A stretch of 46,052 bases of DNA from Nostoc sp. CHAB 5836 (GTDB lineage: Bacteria; Cyanobacteriota; Cyanobacteriia; Cyanobacteriales; Nostocaceae): positions 1 to 46,052 of the forward strand of contig NZ_JAIVFV010000040.1 of NCBI RefSeq assembly GCF_020829445.1, read 5' to 3'. The translations under genes were made by a program, and so were the position numbers. Under the pieces are notes generated by a model. That model made no database searches. It was not told the origin of the DNA and worked only from the letters and a program-made list of their open reading frames with translations. The first letter of the stretch is position 1, and the number at the start of each line of letters is the position of its first letter. Below are positions 8,326 through 16,450 of the stretch, in pieces.

Positions 8326-10341
8326 TTAGAAAGTTTTCACGAACTCAATTAGGGCTTTCTTGTCTTCATCTGGCAGATTTGAGCCAAAATAATGCCCCTC
8401 ATCTTCAACGAAGTCAGGAGACTTATTAGCTCTTAAAAGCACACGTGCCAACTTATTCTTAATTCCACCACCTGGTTTTAAGTCTTGGAAAAGGGTACTC
8501 AGATTCAGAGATGTAATCGCTTCTCTCATATTGATACTTGCCAGTAAATTCACAGGTGTACCTTTAGGAACAGGAATCCTAAATCTGGGATTCGGATCTC
8601 CTGAAGGAAGCTCTAATTTAGTATCTCGAGATGTTCTACTGATAATTCCCTCACGCTTTTCAGGCCACAATAGCTTTTCGATCGCATCCGTATAGGCTTC
8701 TACACGTCCTTTCACGGAAGGATCTTCGTTGTAAAGTCCTAGTGTGTTGTTGTGAAAAAGTGGTGCTGTTGCCCAAATACTTATTAGCGAAGGTGTACGA
8801 TAATATCCTAAACCGCCATCCGGTATCTTAAATTCGATGGGTTTTTTCTCATCGAAGGGGTTATACAGCGTCAGATTTCCTGGTGATGGTAGTTCTTTGT
8901 AGGTCTTGGACGAGAACTGATCCCAAATATGCCCCTTAGTCGCATTTGTTCCCAGCGATCGCGCCGCATTCGTACCAATTAGTGTGACTGGATAACGTTG
9001 GTCATCAGACAAGAAGTTATGGTCTAAAAAATTACTACTAAGTACAGACTCTTCGTACCATTTTTGAGCCTGTTCGGGGTCAGCAGCAATCTCAGTAGGT
9101 GGCTTTTTGCTGGAATGGCAACTAGCACAGGTGCTGGCAAAAACCAGCTTGCCACGTTTGAGAACTTCTTCGTCTTTAGTCAAGAACTCTTCACCACCTG
9201 GTGCATCTTTAAGGTGCATCGGCTTGATGGTTTTCAGGAATGATTCGGCATCAGCCATGCGTGCTTCTGTCTGTCTCCAGTCTTCGCAATCCTTCCGCGC
9301 CTTGGCGATATCAAAAGGTCTTTGAGGAGTTCTGCCTAATAAAGGCTCATGGAGACTTGTCCAGTAATCGCCACACATCCCAATGTTGACATAGACGCGT
9401 AATGAGGCATTTGCCACTCCTGTGGAGTCTGCTCCATCCTTGAGAATATGATTAACATCTTTGGTTGAACCATTGTTCATTACCTCTGGATATGTGGGGC
9501 GATCGCCTAAATTAAAAATAGCGTTAATCGCATTCGGATTGTTGATGTGATCAGTGGCAATCCGCGAAGTATCAGAAGTCCCCGGTTTCTGAGATTTCAG
9601 TACTTGCTTAACAAAACTATTGTCCGCGATACTTCTTCCAAAGAATTCGCTTTCTTTGATGTACTGATTACCCAATGCTGGTACGAGGTTTTCCCATTTT
9701 GGGTGTTCCTTGTCTTTGGGTGGGTTAAGAGGATCTAACGCTACGTGACAGATAGCACAGGACTGACCAATCAAGTAGGGAGGCTCAACTTGTGAGGTTT
9801 TGAAATACTCGTTAGAGTTCCATTTTGCCTGGTCGAAGTTGGGGTTGGGAAACTTACGCAACCCAATAACACCAGTTGAGAGCGGGTCTTTACATTTATC
9901 TAGCTGCAATCCGTATTGATCTTTTTCTGTAGATTTTTCACATCCAGGATCGTTAATTGCGCCATATAGCTTGAATCGCTCGTCATGATCTTTTGAGTCA
10001 ATCAGTTTTAGCAGGTCAGCACTGCCATGCGTTCGCTTCGCTAAATCACGATAGTACTTAGCGTTACCGCCAGTCCATAAGTACCAGGTACAACGACCCC
10101 GTTTCTCGGCATCTGTCAAATTCTCCTTTGTGTACTCTGGGAGTGGGAGATAACCGATGCCATCACAGTTATCAGGGTATTCGCTTACACTAGTGTCCGA
10201 GTACTTAGTACTTATGGACGCAGGTGTTTCACTATACTCATCAGCTAGAGCTGTAGGCGTTCCATAAAAGCCGCAGACTATAAACATAGTCACGAACAGA
10301 AGGAGCAGACAGCCCCTAAAAATTAGACTTGTCTTTTTCAT
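8326..10341 (-). CDS. Secreted diheme c-type cytochrome, cytochrome c peroxidase-like superfamily (possible dioxygenase/diol-synthase type)
   Basis: I chose the ATG at 10341, preceded by AAAGAG; a GTG 21 bases upstream would add seven residues. The 671-residue precursor has a signal peptide (MKKTSLIFRG, hydrophobic core, ALA cleavage site near residue 33). Two c-type heme sites are visible: CAICH at 195-199 and CASCH at 405-409, about 210 residues apart. It is much longer than ordinary bacterial cytochrome c peroxidases (about 330). Size and spacing recall RoxA-type rubber oxygenases and the periplasmic diheme oleate 10S-dioxygenase/diol synthase of Pseudomonas aeruginosa; this is inference. 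It stands divergently beside a run containing lipoxygenase and two further diheme cytochromes, which supports a lipid-peroxide role. Location would be periplasm or thylakoid lumen. Confidence 0.85.
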   Translation of the reverse strand: MKKTSLIFRGCLLLLFVTMFIVCGFYGTPTALADEYSETPASISTKYSDTSVSEYPDNCDGIGYLPLPEYTKENLTDAEKRGRCTWYLWTGGNAKYYRDLAKRTHGSADLLKLIDSKDHDERFKLYGAINDPGCEKSTEKDQYGLQLDKCKDPLSTGVIGLRKFPNPNFDQAKWNSNEYFKTSQVEPPYLIGQSCAICHVALDPLNPPKDKEHPKWENLVPALGNQYIKESEFFGRSIADNSFVKQVLKSQKPGTSDTSRIATDHINNPNAINAIFNLGDRPTYPEVMNNGSTKDVNHILKDGADSTGVANASLRVYVNIGMCGDYWTSLHEPLLGRTPQRPFDIAKARKDCEDWRQTEARMADAESFLKTIKPMHLKDAPGGEEFLTKDEEVLKRGKLVFASTCASCHSSKKPPTEIAADPEQAQKWYEESVLSSNFLDHNFLSDDQRYPVTLIGTNAARSLGTNATKGHIWDQFSSKTYKELPSPGNLTLYNPFDEKKPIEFKIPDGGLGYYRTPSLISIWATAPLFHNNTLGLYNEDPSVKGRVEAYTDAIEKLLWPEKREGIISRTSRDTKLELPSGDPNPRFRIPVPKGTPVNLLASINMREAITSLNLSTLFQDLKPGGGIKNKLARVLLRANKSPDFVEDEGHYFGSNLPDEDKKALIEFVKTF

Positions 10342-10639
10342 AAAACTCTTTGTTTGTAACACCTAAGCCTTCTGGACTGCACCTCAAATTTGCAGAGGTA
10401 CACTAATGCTTCATCACTAATTTCCCATTTTCCAGATTTAGTCTTGGGATATTTTGATGATTTAAAATGTACCTTGCTGAGGCTCGTTATCATGAACTTA
10501 CTACACAAATTTGCAAAATGTCATCAATAAACTTTTATACATTTTTAACCCAAAACTTTAAAAAATTGTAAATTTACAGTGGTGCTCAATAACCAATTTG
10601 CTATGGTTAATCCGTTACCTACGTGCCTGGTGATTGTTT

Positions 10640-10654
10640 GTAACAAATTGTTAC
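10640..10654. promoter_or_regulatory. Perfect odd palindrome GTAACAA-A-TTGTTAC
   Basis: A 15-bp perfect dyad in the divergent cytochrome/OYE intergenic region, about 300 bp from the cytochrome start. It resembles an operator. It has GTA...TAC ends like an NtcA site, but with nine rather than eight bases between, so NtcA binding is doubtful. Confidence 0.35.
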
Positions 10655-10825
10655 GTGCTTCTTTTCAGGTTGTTTTAACCTTAAAAAAGAAACAAAAAGA
10701 CAAAAATTTTCACTTTTTTTAAGAATTTGTCTGTAAATACCGTAGCTTTACAAACTGCAAAAGTCTTTATATAACTGTAAAAACCAATAAGGATAAATAT
10801 CCATGCTGAAACGTGGTAAGCAAAT

Positions 10826-10998
10826 CTAAGTACAATATTTCATAAATTCGTAGCGAATTCTCTTTGCGTTCCTTTGCGCTTCCCTTTGCGCCCCTACCCT
10901 GCGGGAAGGCGAACGCGAGTGCGTCTCCAAGAGTTGCGCCTATGCGTTTAAATTTCAACTCTCAATTCACCACGAATTAATGCTGCATCTGTACTAAG
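10826..10998. repeat. MITE-like element, family 3 (CTAAGTACA...TGTACTAAG)
   Basis: A 173-bp element with perfect 9-bp terminal inverted repeats CTAAGTACA/TGTACTAAG. It contains GAATTCTCTTTGCGTTCC, a GCGGGAAGGCGAACGCGAGTG stretch and TTTAAATTTCAACTCTCAATTC. A second copy lies in inverted orientation at 38575-38725. Confidence 0.85.
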
Positions 10999-11176
10999 TA
11001 ACAAAAAATTAATACCTAGCGATCGCATCCGAAAACCTGCACCGTGGGTTTGTACACATAAAAAATTGCCCTCCCAGAGACACTAAAAATAATAGTTCTC
11101 TGGCGAGGCTATTAGTGCTACGAAGAATTCTGACGCCTAATCTTATTGCCGAAATAACCAAAAAGCAGAGAAACAC

Positions 11177-12571
11177 ATGGAAAACGATATTATCTTTGAA
11201 CCATTAAGATTTCGTAATCTCACAGTAAAAAATCGGATATTTCGCTCTAGTATTTCCGGCAGGTGGGATAACTATGATGGTTCAGGTACCCAAGCCCGAA
11301 TCAACTGGGAAGAAAAGTTTGCTCGTGGTGGTGTAGGGGCTATTATTACTTCCTTTGTCCCAGTCGCCATCCGGGGCATAATTATGCCCAATTACGCCAC
11401 GATTCACTCTGATGAAACCGTTCCTTTTTGGCGAAAAGTAGGAGAAAAAGTCCATGAATATGACTGTAAATTTATCTTGCAATTAAGTCATTCTGGGCGA
11501 CAACAAGATATTGGAGGTGTAGAAAACTTAGGAAAAAAAGCCTTAAGTTCTACTAGCACAACTGAGCCATTCCACGGGTTTCTGTGTCAAGCGATGACAC
11601 TGGCAGAAATTAAAGAAACAATCCAATACTTTGCCGATGGTGCTAGACGTGTCCGGGAAGCAGGTTTGGATGGAATAGAATTGCATAGTGCTAATGGATA
11701 TCTTTTTAATCAATTTCTCAGTTCTGGAATTAACGACCGTCAAGATGAATATGGTGGTTCATTAGAGAATCGAGCGCGGTTTTTACTAGATGTCATTAGA
11801 GCAATTCGCAAAGAAGTAGGCAACGACTTTCACCTACAATTCAAAATTAGTGCCGTTGACTATAACAACGCCGTCACCTTTTGGGAAAAACCAGGTAATA
11901 CCATAGAAGATTCCATCCAAGTTTCTAAATGGGCAGAAGAAGCTGGGGCTGATGGCGTTCATGTATCAGCTGGTAGCTTATTTCCTCACCCACTTAATCC
12001 CATTGGTGATTTTAACTTTGATGTCATTACTAGAACTTATGACACCATGTTGTCGAGTGGCGTAGAAACCACACGCAACTACATTTTATTTCGCAATTCA
12101 TTTTTGCATCCCGTTTTCAATCTTTTGTGGAATCGAGTGAAAAAACAATTACCTCCTCAGGCATTTAGCGGTGATGACGTAAAAGACCCCAAAATCAAGC
12201 AATTACTGGAAGAAAACCAAGGCAGAAACTTGCTGGATGCCAGAGAAATTAAAAAGCACGTTAATATTCCCGTATTATGTACTGGTGGTTTGCAACAGGC
12301 TTCTTATATTCGTCAGGCAATTAATGATAAGTATTGTGATGGTGTCACAATGGCTCGTACCTTAATTGCTAATAATGACTTAGTTAAATCTTTTCAAGCA
12401 GGTAAAGACCTGGCAGATCACCCCTGTACTTATTGCAATAAATGCCTACTGAATGTAACTGAGAATCCTTTAGGTTGTTACGAGCAGGATCGCTTTAATA
12501 GCTATGAAGAGATGATGGAAGAAGTAATGTCAGTCTTTCATCCGACTCAGTTTGCAAATTCATCTAAATAA
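11177..12571 (+). CDS. Old yellow enzyme/2,4-dienoyl-CoA reductase-like NADH:flavin oxidoreductase
   Basis: 464 residues: an FMN-binding TIM barrel of the OYE family (FEPLRFRNLTVKNRIFRSSI at the N-terminus). Signature loops are QLSHSGRQ, the HSANGYLFNQFLSSGINDR block near 169 and YGGSLENRARFLL, and CTGG binds the flavin phosphate. A C-terminal cysteine group (HPCTYCNKC, then GCYE) resembles the 4Fe-4S site of 2,4-dienoyl-CoA-reductase-like members, although the FAD/NAD domains of those long enzymes are absent. Expected reaction: reduction of the C=C bond of alpha,beta-unsaturated carbonyls. It heads a plus-strand run with a lipoxygenase; plant 12-oxophytodienoate reductases, which act on lipoxygenase products, are also OYEs. 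The next gene starts 66 bp downstream. Confidence 0.92.
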   Translation: MENDIIFEPLRFRNLTVKNRIFRSSISGRWDNYDGSGTQARINWEEKFARGGVGAIITSFVPVAIRGIIMPNYATIHSDETVPFWRKVGEKVHEYDCKFILQLSHSGRQQDIGGVENLGKKALSSTSTTEPFHGFLCQAMTLAEIKETIQYFADGARRVREAGLDGIELHSANGYLFNQFLSSGINDRQDEYGGSLENRARFLLDVIRAIRKEVGNDFHLQFKISAVDYNNAVTFWEKPGNTIEDSIQVSKWAEEAGADGVHVSAGSLFPHPLNPIGDFNFDVITRTYDTMLSSGVETTRNYILFRNSFLHPVFNLLWNRVKKQLPPQAFSGDDVKDPKIKQLLEENQGRNLLDAREIKKHVNIPVLCTGGLQQASYIRQAINDKYCDGVTMARTLIANNDLVKSFQAGKDLADHPCTYCNKCLLNVTENPLGCYEQDRFNSYEEMMEEVMSVFHPTQFANSSK

Positions 12572-12637
12572 AAAAGCGATGGGTATCACATTGACAATTT
12601 CGCTGACAAATAATCTCGACAATATGGGGAGTGTTTC

Positions 12638-14104
12638 ATGAGTGAACAAACAAACCCTACCGTACTTTCAACCTCAATTAAGGGATTCTTCCGGCGGATT
12701 TGGGTCGTGATTGTGAGTGTTGTAGCAGTAGCAGCATTTTTTATTTGGCCTGTTTTTTTTAACTCCCCAGTGGATTATGCTGACATTGAAAACCACTTTA
12801 AATATGGTTCCATTGGCAGCGAACCCATCAATGGCATCCCTTACTGGATTTGGAAAGTTTTACCAGAACTATTCCCAGATAAATTACCTGGTAAAGGTTA
12901 TACATCCTTGGGATTTATCAAAGAACCTGACAAAGATTTCCCTGTAGGTTTTTCGCAACGGAGAGTATTTATTGATCGTATTGGGTTGAATTGTGCTGTA
13001 TGTCATACAGGAACGCTGCGAGATACCCCCAATAGCGAACATCAAGTGATTACAGCAATGCCTGCTAATGTACTTAATTTACAGGGATATATCAAATTCT
13101 TATCAGCAGTTGGTGTGGATGAGCGCTTTACTGCTAACCGGATGTTGCCAGAAATTGAAGAAATCAGTGGTGGTCTTAATCCCATTGAACAATTACTTTA
13201 TCGCTATATTGCAATTCCCCAAACTAGAGATGCGCTCATTAATCAGGCATATCGACTTAAGTTTGTTGAAAAACAACCAGATTGGGGCCCAGGAAGAGTA
13301 GATACTTTTAATCCTTATAAAGCAATTCAATTCCATTTCCCAATGGATAAATTACGTAAGGATGAACTGATTGGTACTTCTGATTTTCCCTCAATTTGGA
13401 ATCAAAAACCCCGCGAGGGATTGCAGTTGCATTGGGATGGGAATAATAAGTCTGTTGATGAACGTAATAAGAGTGCAGCTTTAGGGGCTGGAGTCACACC
13501 TACCACGATTGATTTGCCTCGGATTCAGCGAGTTGCCGATTGGCTTTGGGAACTACCACCACCAAAATATCCCTACGAAGTTAACGAAACTTTAGCAGCC
13601 ACAGGCAAACCACTTTTTGAAAGTAATTGCGCTAGCTGTCACGCTTTTGGCGGTGCGTATACAGGCAAAGTTGTACCAATTCAAGAAATTGGTACAGACC
13701 CTCATCGTCTCGACTCATATACCTACGAAACGATGTCTAACCAAAATACTCTGTATGCAGGCTATCCGTGGCGGTTTAAGAATTTCCGCAAGACGAATGG
13801 CTATGCCAACATGCCCCTTGATGGTGTTTGGTTACGCGGCCCTTATTTGCACAATGGTTCAGTCCCCACCTTACGGGATTTGCTAGAAACACCAGAAAAT
13901 AGACCAAAAGAGTTTTATCGTGGCTACGACGTGATCAACAGAACAAAAGTTGGCTTTGTATCTGATCTAGGTGAAGAAAACGGGAAAAAATACTTTAAAT
14001 TCGATACAACAAAACCTGGAAATAGTAACAGTGGCCACTTATACGGCACTGATCTTTCGACAGAAGATAAAGATGCGCTAGTTGAGTACATGAAGAAACT
14101 TTAA
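12638..14104 (+). CDS. Membrane-anchored diheme c-type cytochrome, paralog A
   Basis: 488 residues. An uncleaved-looking N-terminal membrane segment (about 20-41) is followed by a luminal/periplasmic domain. Heme sites are CAVCH at 119-123 and CASCH at 331-335. Conserved blocks HFKYGSIGSE, PYWIWKVLP, FPDKLPGKGYTSLG, LHWDGNN and LRGPYLHNGSVPTL recur in the gene at 14957, so the two are paralogs. The C-terminal heme domain is cytochrome c peroxidase/MauG-like; the family is usually annotated only as cytochrome c or di-heme peroxidase-like. By context it may reduce or rearrange lipid hydroperoxides, or pass electrons to or from the OYE/lipoxygenase products. The start has a weak Shine-Dalgarno (GGGGAGTG). 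Confidence 0.87.
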   Translation: MSEQTNPTVLSTSIKGFFRRIWVVIVSVVAVAAFFIWPVFFNSPVDYADIENHFKYGSIGSEPINGIPYWIWKVLPELFPDKLPGKGYTSLGFIKEPDKDFPVGFSQRRVFIDRIGLNCAVCHTGTLRDTPNSEHQVITAMPANVLNLQGYIKFLSAVGVDERFTANRMLPEIEEISGGLNPIEQLLYRYIAIPQTRDALINQAYRLKFVEKQPDWGPGRVDTFNPYKAIQFHFPMDKLRKDELIGTSDFPSIWNQKPREGLQLHWDGNNKSVDERNKSAALGAGVTPTTIDLPRIQRVADWLWELPPPKYPYEVNETLAATGKPLFESNCASCHAFGGAYTGKVVPIQEIGTDPHRLDSYTYETMSNQNTLYAGYPWRFKNFRKTNGYANMPLDGVWLRGPYLHNGSVPTLRDLLETPENRPKEFYRGYDVINRTKVGFVSDLGEENGKKYFKFDTTKPGNSNSGHLYGTDLSTEDKDALVEYMKKL

Positions 14105-14115
14105 AAGGAGAAAAA

Positions 14116-14541
14116 ATGAATACTTACGCTAAATGGTTTAGTCGCGTTACTTGGCTTGGTATTATCGCTAATATGTTTTTTGTCATTCCTTCTTGCTTCT
14201 TTCCAGAGCTAATGCTAACGTTACTTCATATGCATATACCTATGCCCATTATCTGGGTTCGTACTGCGGGAATGCTGTTATTTATTATTAGTGCATTTTA
14301 TATCCCTGGAGCAATTGACCCATACCGATATCAGGCAACAGCATGGATATCAATATTTCCTTCAAGAGCTTTTGGATCAACATTTTTTATTTGTGCAGTG
14401 CTTTTCTTTGGTCAAGATAAAGGATTTTTATCCATTGCCTTTGTAGACCTGTTTTTTGGATTAGCGGAAGTAATTTTTCTGACACTAGCAATGCGCGACC
14501 AAAATGCAATTGCTGCAACTCCAGTGAAGCAATTCTCCTAA
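14116..14541 (+). CDS. Small integral membrane protein, four predicted helices
   Basis: 141 residues with four hydrophobic stretches, roughly 10-35, 45-70, 75-100 and 108-130. It starts 11 bp after the cytochrome stop and is preceded by AAAAGGAG, an excellent ribosome-binding site, so it is almost certainly cotranscribed with it. I do not recognise the family with certainty; topology is DoxX-like. Being sandwiched between two diheme cytochrome genes suggests it is a partner, perhaps a membrane anchor or quinone/heme-linked subunit, but no ligand motif is visible. Confidence 0.75.
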   Translation: MNTYAKWFSRVTWLGIIANMFFVIPSCFFPELMLTLLHMHIPMPIIWVRTAGMLLFIISAFYIPGAIDPYRYQATAWISIFPSRAFGSTFFICAVLFFGQDKGFLSIAFVDLFFGLAEVIFLTLAMRDQNAIAATPVKQFS

Positions 14542-14707
14542 TTTTATCCCTAGTAGTATGTCTGATGAATTTTGATGAGTTCTTAGTATGCACAAAGGGT
14601 GCTTAAAAATCCAGGACTAAAGTCCTTACTACGAACTTGTTGACTCATCATAACTAATGCGATAAACCACTAGTATAGTGTGGGTATATTGCCTGCACTA
14701 CAAACTC

Positions 14708-14917
14708 GGATTTCTCACAAGTTTTGCTCCCGCTTGCTGCCAACTCTTGGAGACGCACTCACGTTCGGCATCGCTATGACCAAAGCTTTACCCTGCTTAG
14801 ATTGTGAGCATTTTAGACACTGCACAAATCACAACAGTATGTGAACGAGGTATTTGATCTCAAGTCTAAGTGGCATAAGGGTTTTGGGCTAGTGGTTTAA
14901 ATCTTTGTGAGAAATCC
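14708..14917. repeat. Inverted-repeat-bounded element in the 415-bp gap before cytochrome paralog B
   Basis: GGATTTCTCACAA (14708-14720) and its exact complement TTGTGAGAAATCC (14905-14917) bound a 210-bp stretch without a credible gene. This resembles a non-autonomous insertion element. Inside is a cyanobacterial GAGACGCACTCACGTTCGGC motif. Upstream, AGGACTAAAGTCCT (14613-14626) is another palindrome. The insertion may have split a once tighter operon or may carry the promoter for the downstream genes. Confidence 0.6.
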
Positions 14918-14956
14918 GGGCAAACAGATTCTTCTGTAAAGGAGCAAGAGAGTGCC

Positions 14957-16390
14957 ATGACAATACTCAAAGATAAAATAGGTAGGGTAATCACAAGCAT
15001 TGTCTTAGTTGTGATCCTTTTAGTTGGTGTAGTTGGGTATGTGGGATGGTACAACCTTCTTCGAGAGGTTCCCACATATTATGAGTCGCCTGAAGAACAT
15101 TTTAAATATGGTTCTATTGGCACAGAAGAAGCACAAGGTGTTCCCTATTGGATTTGGATGGTACTACCGCGAATATTCCCTGATAAGTTACCACGCCCAG
15201 GTGGTTACACTTCCTTGGGAATAACATGGGAAGAGGGTAAAGAAATGCCAGTTGGGTTTACGAAAAAAACCATTGGCTTCCCTCGCGTCGGTATAACTTG
15301 CGCTGTTTGCCATACCGCCACCTATAGAAAAACAGAGAAAGATAAACCGACAATTGTGGCCGCAGCCCCTGCGAATAAGTTTGATTCACAAGGCTATTTA
15401 CGATTTTTGAGTGCAACTGCTGGTGACCCCAGATTTACAGCAGATTATATCCTTGATGAAATCAAATATAGTTATCGGCTTTCCTGGTTAGAAAACCTAC
15501 TTTATCGCTATCTGCTAATTCCTCAAACTAAGAAAGCGCTGCTGCAACAAAAAGAAGATTATAGTTGGACAGATTCCCGTCCTAACTGGGGGTCTGGTCG
15601 AATTGACCCTTTTAATCCAGTTAAATTCAATACTTTAAAGTTGCCCAAAGATAACACTATTGGCAACTCTGATATGATGCCTCTTTGGAATCAAAAGATG
15701 CACAAAGGGTTTGCTCTACATTGGGATGGGTTAGAAACTTCATTAACAGAAACTGTTCAAACTGGAGCAATTGGTGATGGTGCTACCAAGAAATCACTTC
15801 CTGTAGCTGACTTACAACGGGTAGAAGATTTTATTCAAGAATTACCACCTCCCAAATATCCATTTGCTATTGATGAGCAAGTGGCTGTAAAAGGAAGTCA
15901 AATTTTTGCTAATACTTGTGCATCTTGTCACGCTTTTGGTGGAGAAAGAACAGGTACTGTCATTCCTGTGGAAGAAGTGGGAACTGACCGGCATCGGTTA
16001 GATATGTGGACGCAGGAAGGAGCAGATACTTACAATCATTTTGGTGATGGCTACCCTTGGGACTTTAAAAACTTACGCAAAACCAATGGGTATGTATCTG
16101 TTTCCCTAGATGGTTTGTGGTTAAGATCGCCATATTTACATAATGGTTCAGTCCCATCTCTACAAGATTTGTTAGAAAAACCCGAAAAGCGTCCTCAAGT
16201 TTTCTATCGGGGATATGATGTCTACGACCCGAAAAAAGTTGGCTTTATTACTGAGGGAGATGAAGCCAAGGCTGTAGGTTTTAAATACGATACAACCGTA
16301 GCTGCTAATTCCAATCAGGGGCATATTTATGGAACTGATTTATCTGGTGAGGAAAAAAAAGCCTTGATTGAATATCTGAAAACCATGTAA
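14957..16390 (+). CDS. Membrane-anchored diheme c-type cytochrome, paralog B
   Basis: 477 residues: N-terminal membrane helix (about 10-31), then heme sites CAVCH at 115-119 and CASCH at 321-325. Shared blocks with paralog A include EEHFKYGSIGTE, PYWIWMVLP, FPDKLP, LHWDG, LRSPYLHNGSVPSL and a near-identical C-terminal YGTDLS. Spacing between hemes (206) is close to paralog A (212), so the fold is the same. It begins 15 bases after AAAGGAGCAAG, which marks the start. The lipoxygenase gene starts 60 bp downstream. Keeping two divergent copies suggests separate substrates or two sequential steps. Confidence 0.87.
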   Translation: MTILKDKIGRVITSIVLVVILLVGVVGYVGWYNLLREVPTYYESPEEHFKYGSIGTEEAQGVPYWIWMVLPRIFPDKLPRPGGYTSLGITWEEGKEMPVGFTKKTIGFPRVGITCAVCHTATYRKTEKDKPTIVAAAPANKFDSQGYLRFLSATAGDPRFTADYILDEIKYSYRLSWLENLLYRYLLIPQTKKALLQQKEDYSWTDSRPNWGSGRIDPFNPVKFNTLKLPKDNTIGNSDMMPLWNQKMHKGFALHWDGLETSLTETVQTGAIGDGATKKSLPVADLQRVEDFIQELPPPKYPFAIDEQVAVKGSQIFANTCASCHAFGGERTGTVIPVEEVGTDRHRLDMWTQEGADTYNHFGDGYPWDFKNLRKTNGYVSVSLDGLWLRSPYLHNGSVPSLQDLLEKPEKRPQVFYRGYDVYDPKKVGFITEGDEAKAVGFKYDTTVAANSNQGHIYGTDLSGEEKKALIEYLKTM

Positions 16391-16450
16391 GTATCGAATT
16401 GACGTTAATCATTTACGAGCAAATCATAAAAATTTGAATTGGAGATAATT

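Larger units (their letters stand above)
10342..11176. other. Divergent intergenic region, 835 bp
   Basis: AT-rich DNA between the minus-strand cytochrome and the plus-strand OYE gene, so it probably holds the promoters of both. Besides the palindrome at 10640-10654 and the repeat at 10826-10998, I see runs of A/T and no convincing gene. A 63-codon open frame inside the repeat is not credible. Confidence 0.6.

Noticed and set aside
10640..10654. NtcA binding site
   Set aside because: GTA and TAC are separated by nine bases, not the eight of the NtcA consensus, and I see no well-placed -10 element; kept only as a generic palindrome.
10767..10958. 63-codon minus-strand open frame
   Set aside because: It lies mainly in the family-3 repeat and its translation is that of repeat DNA.
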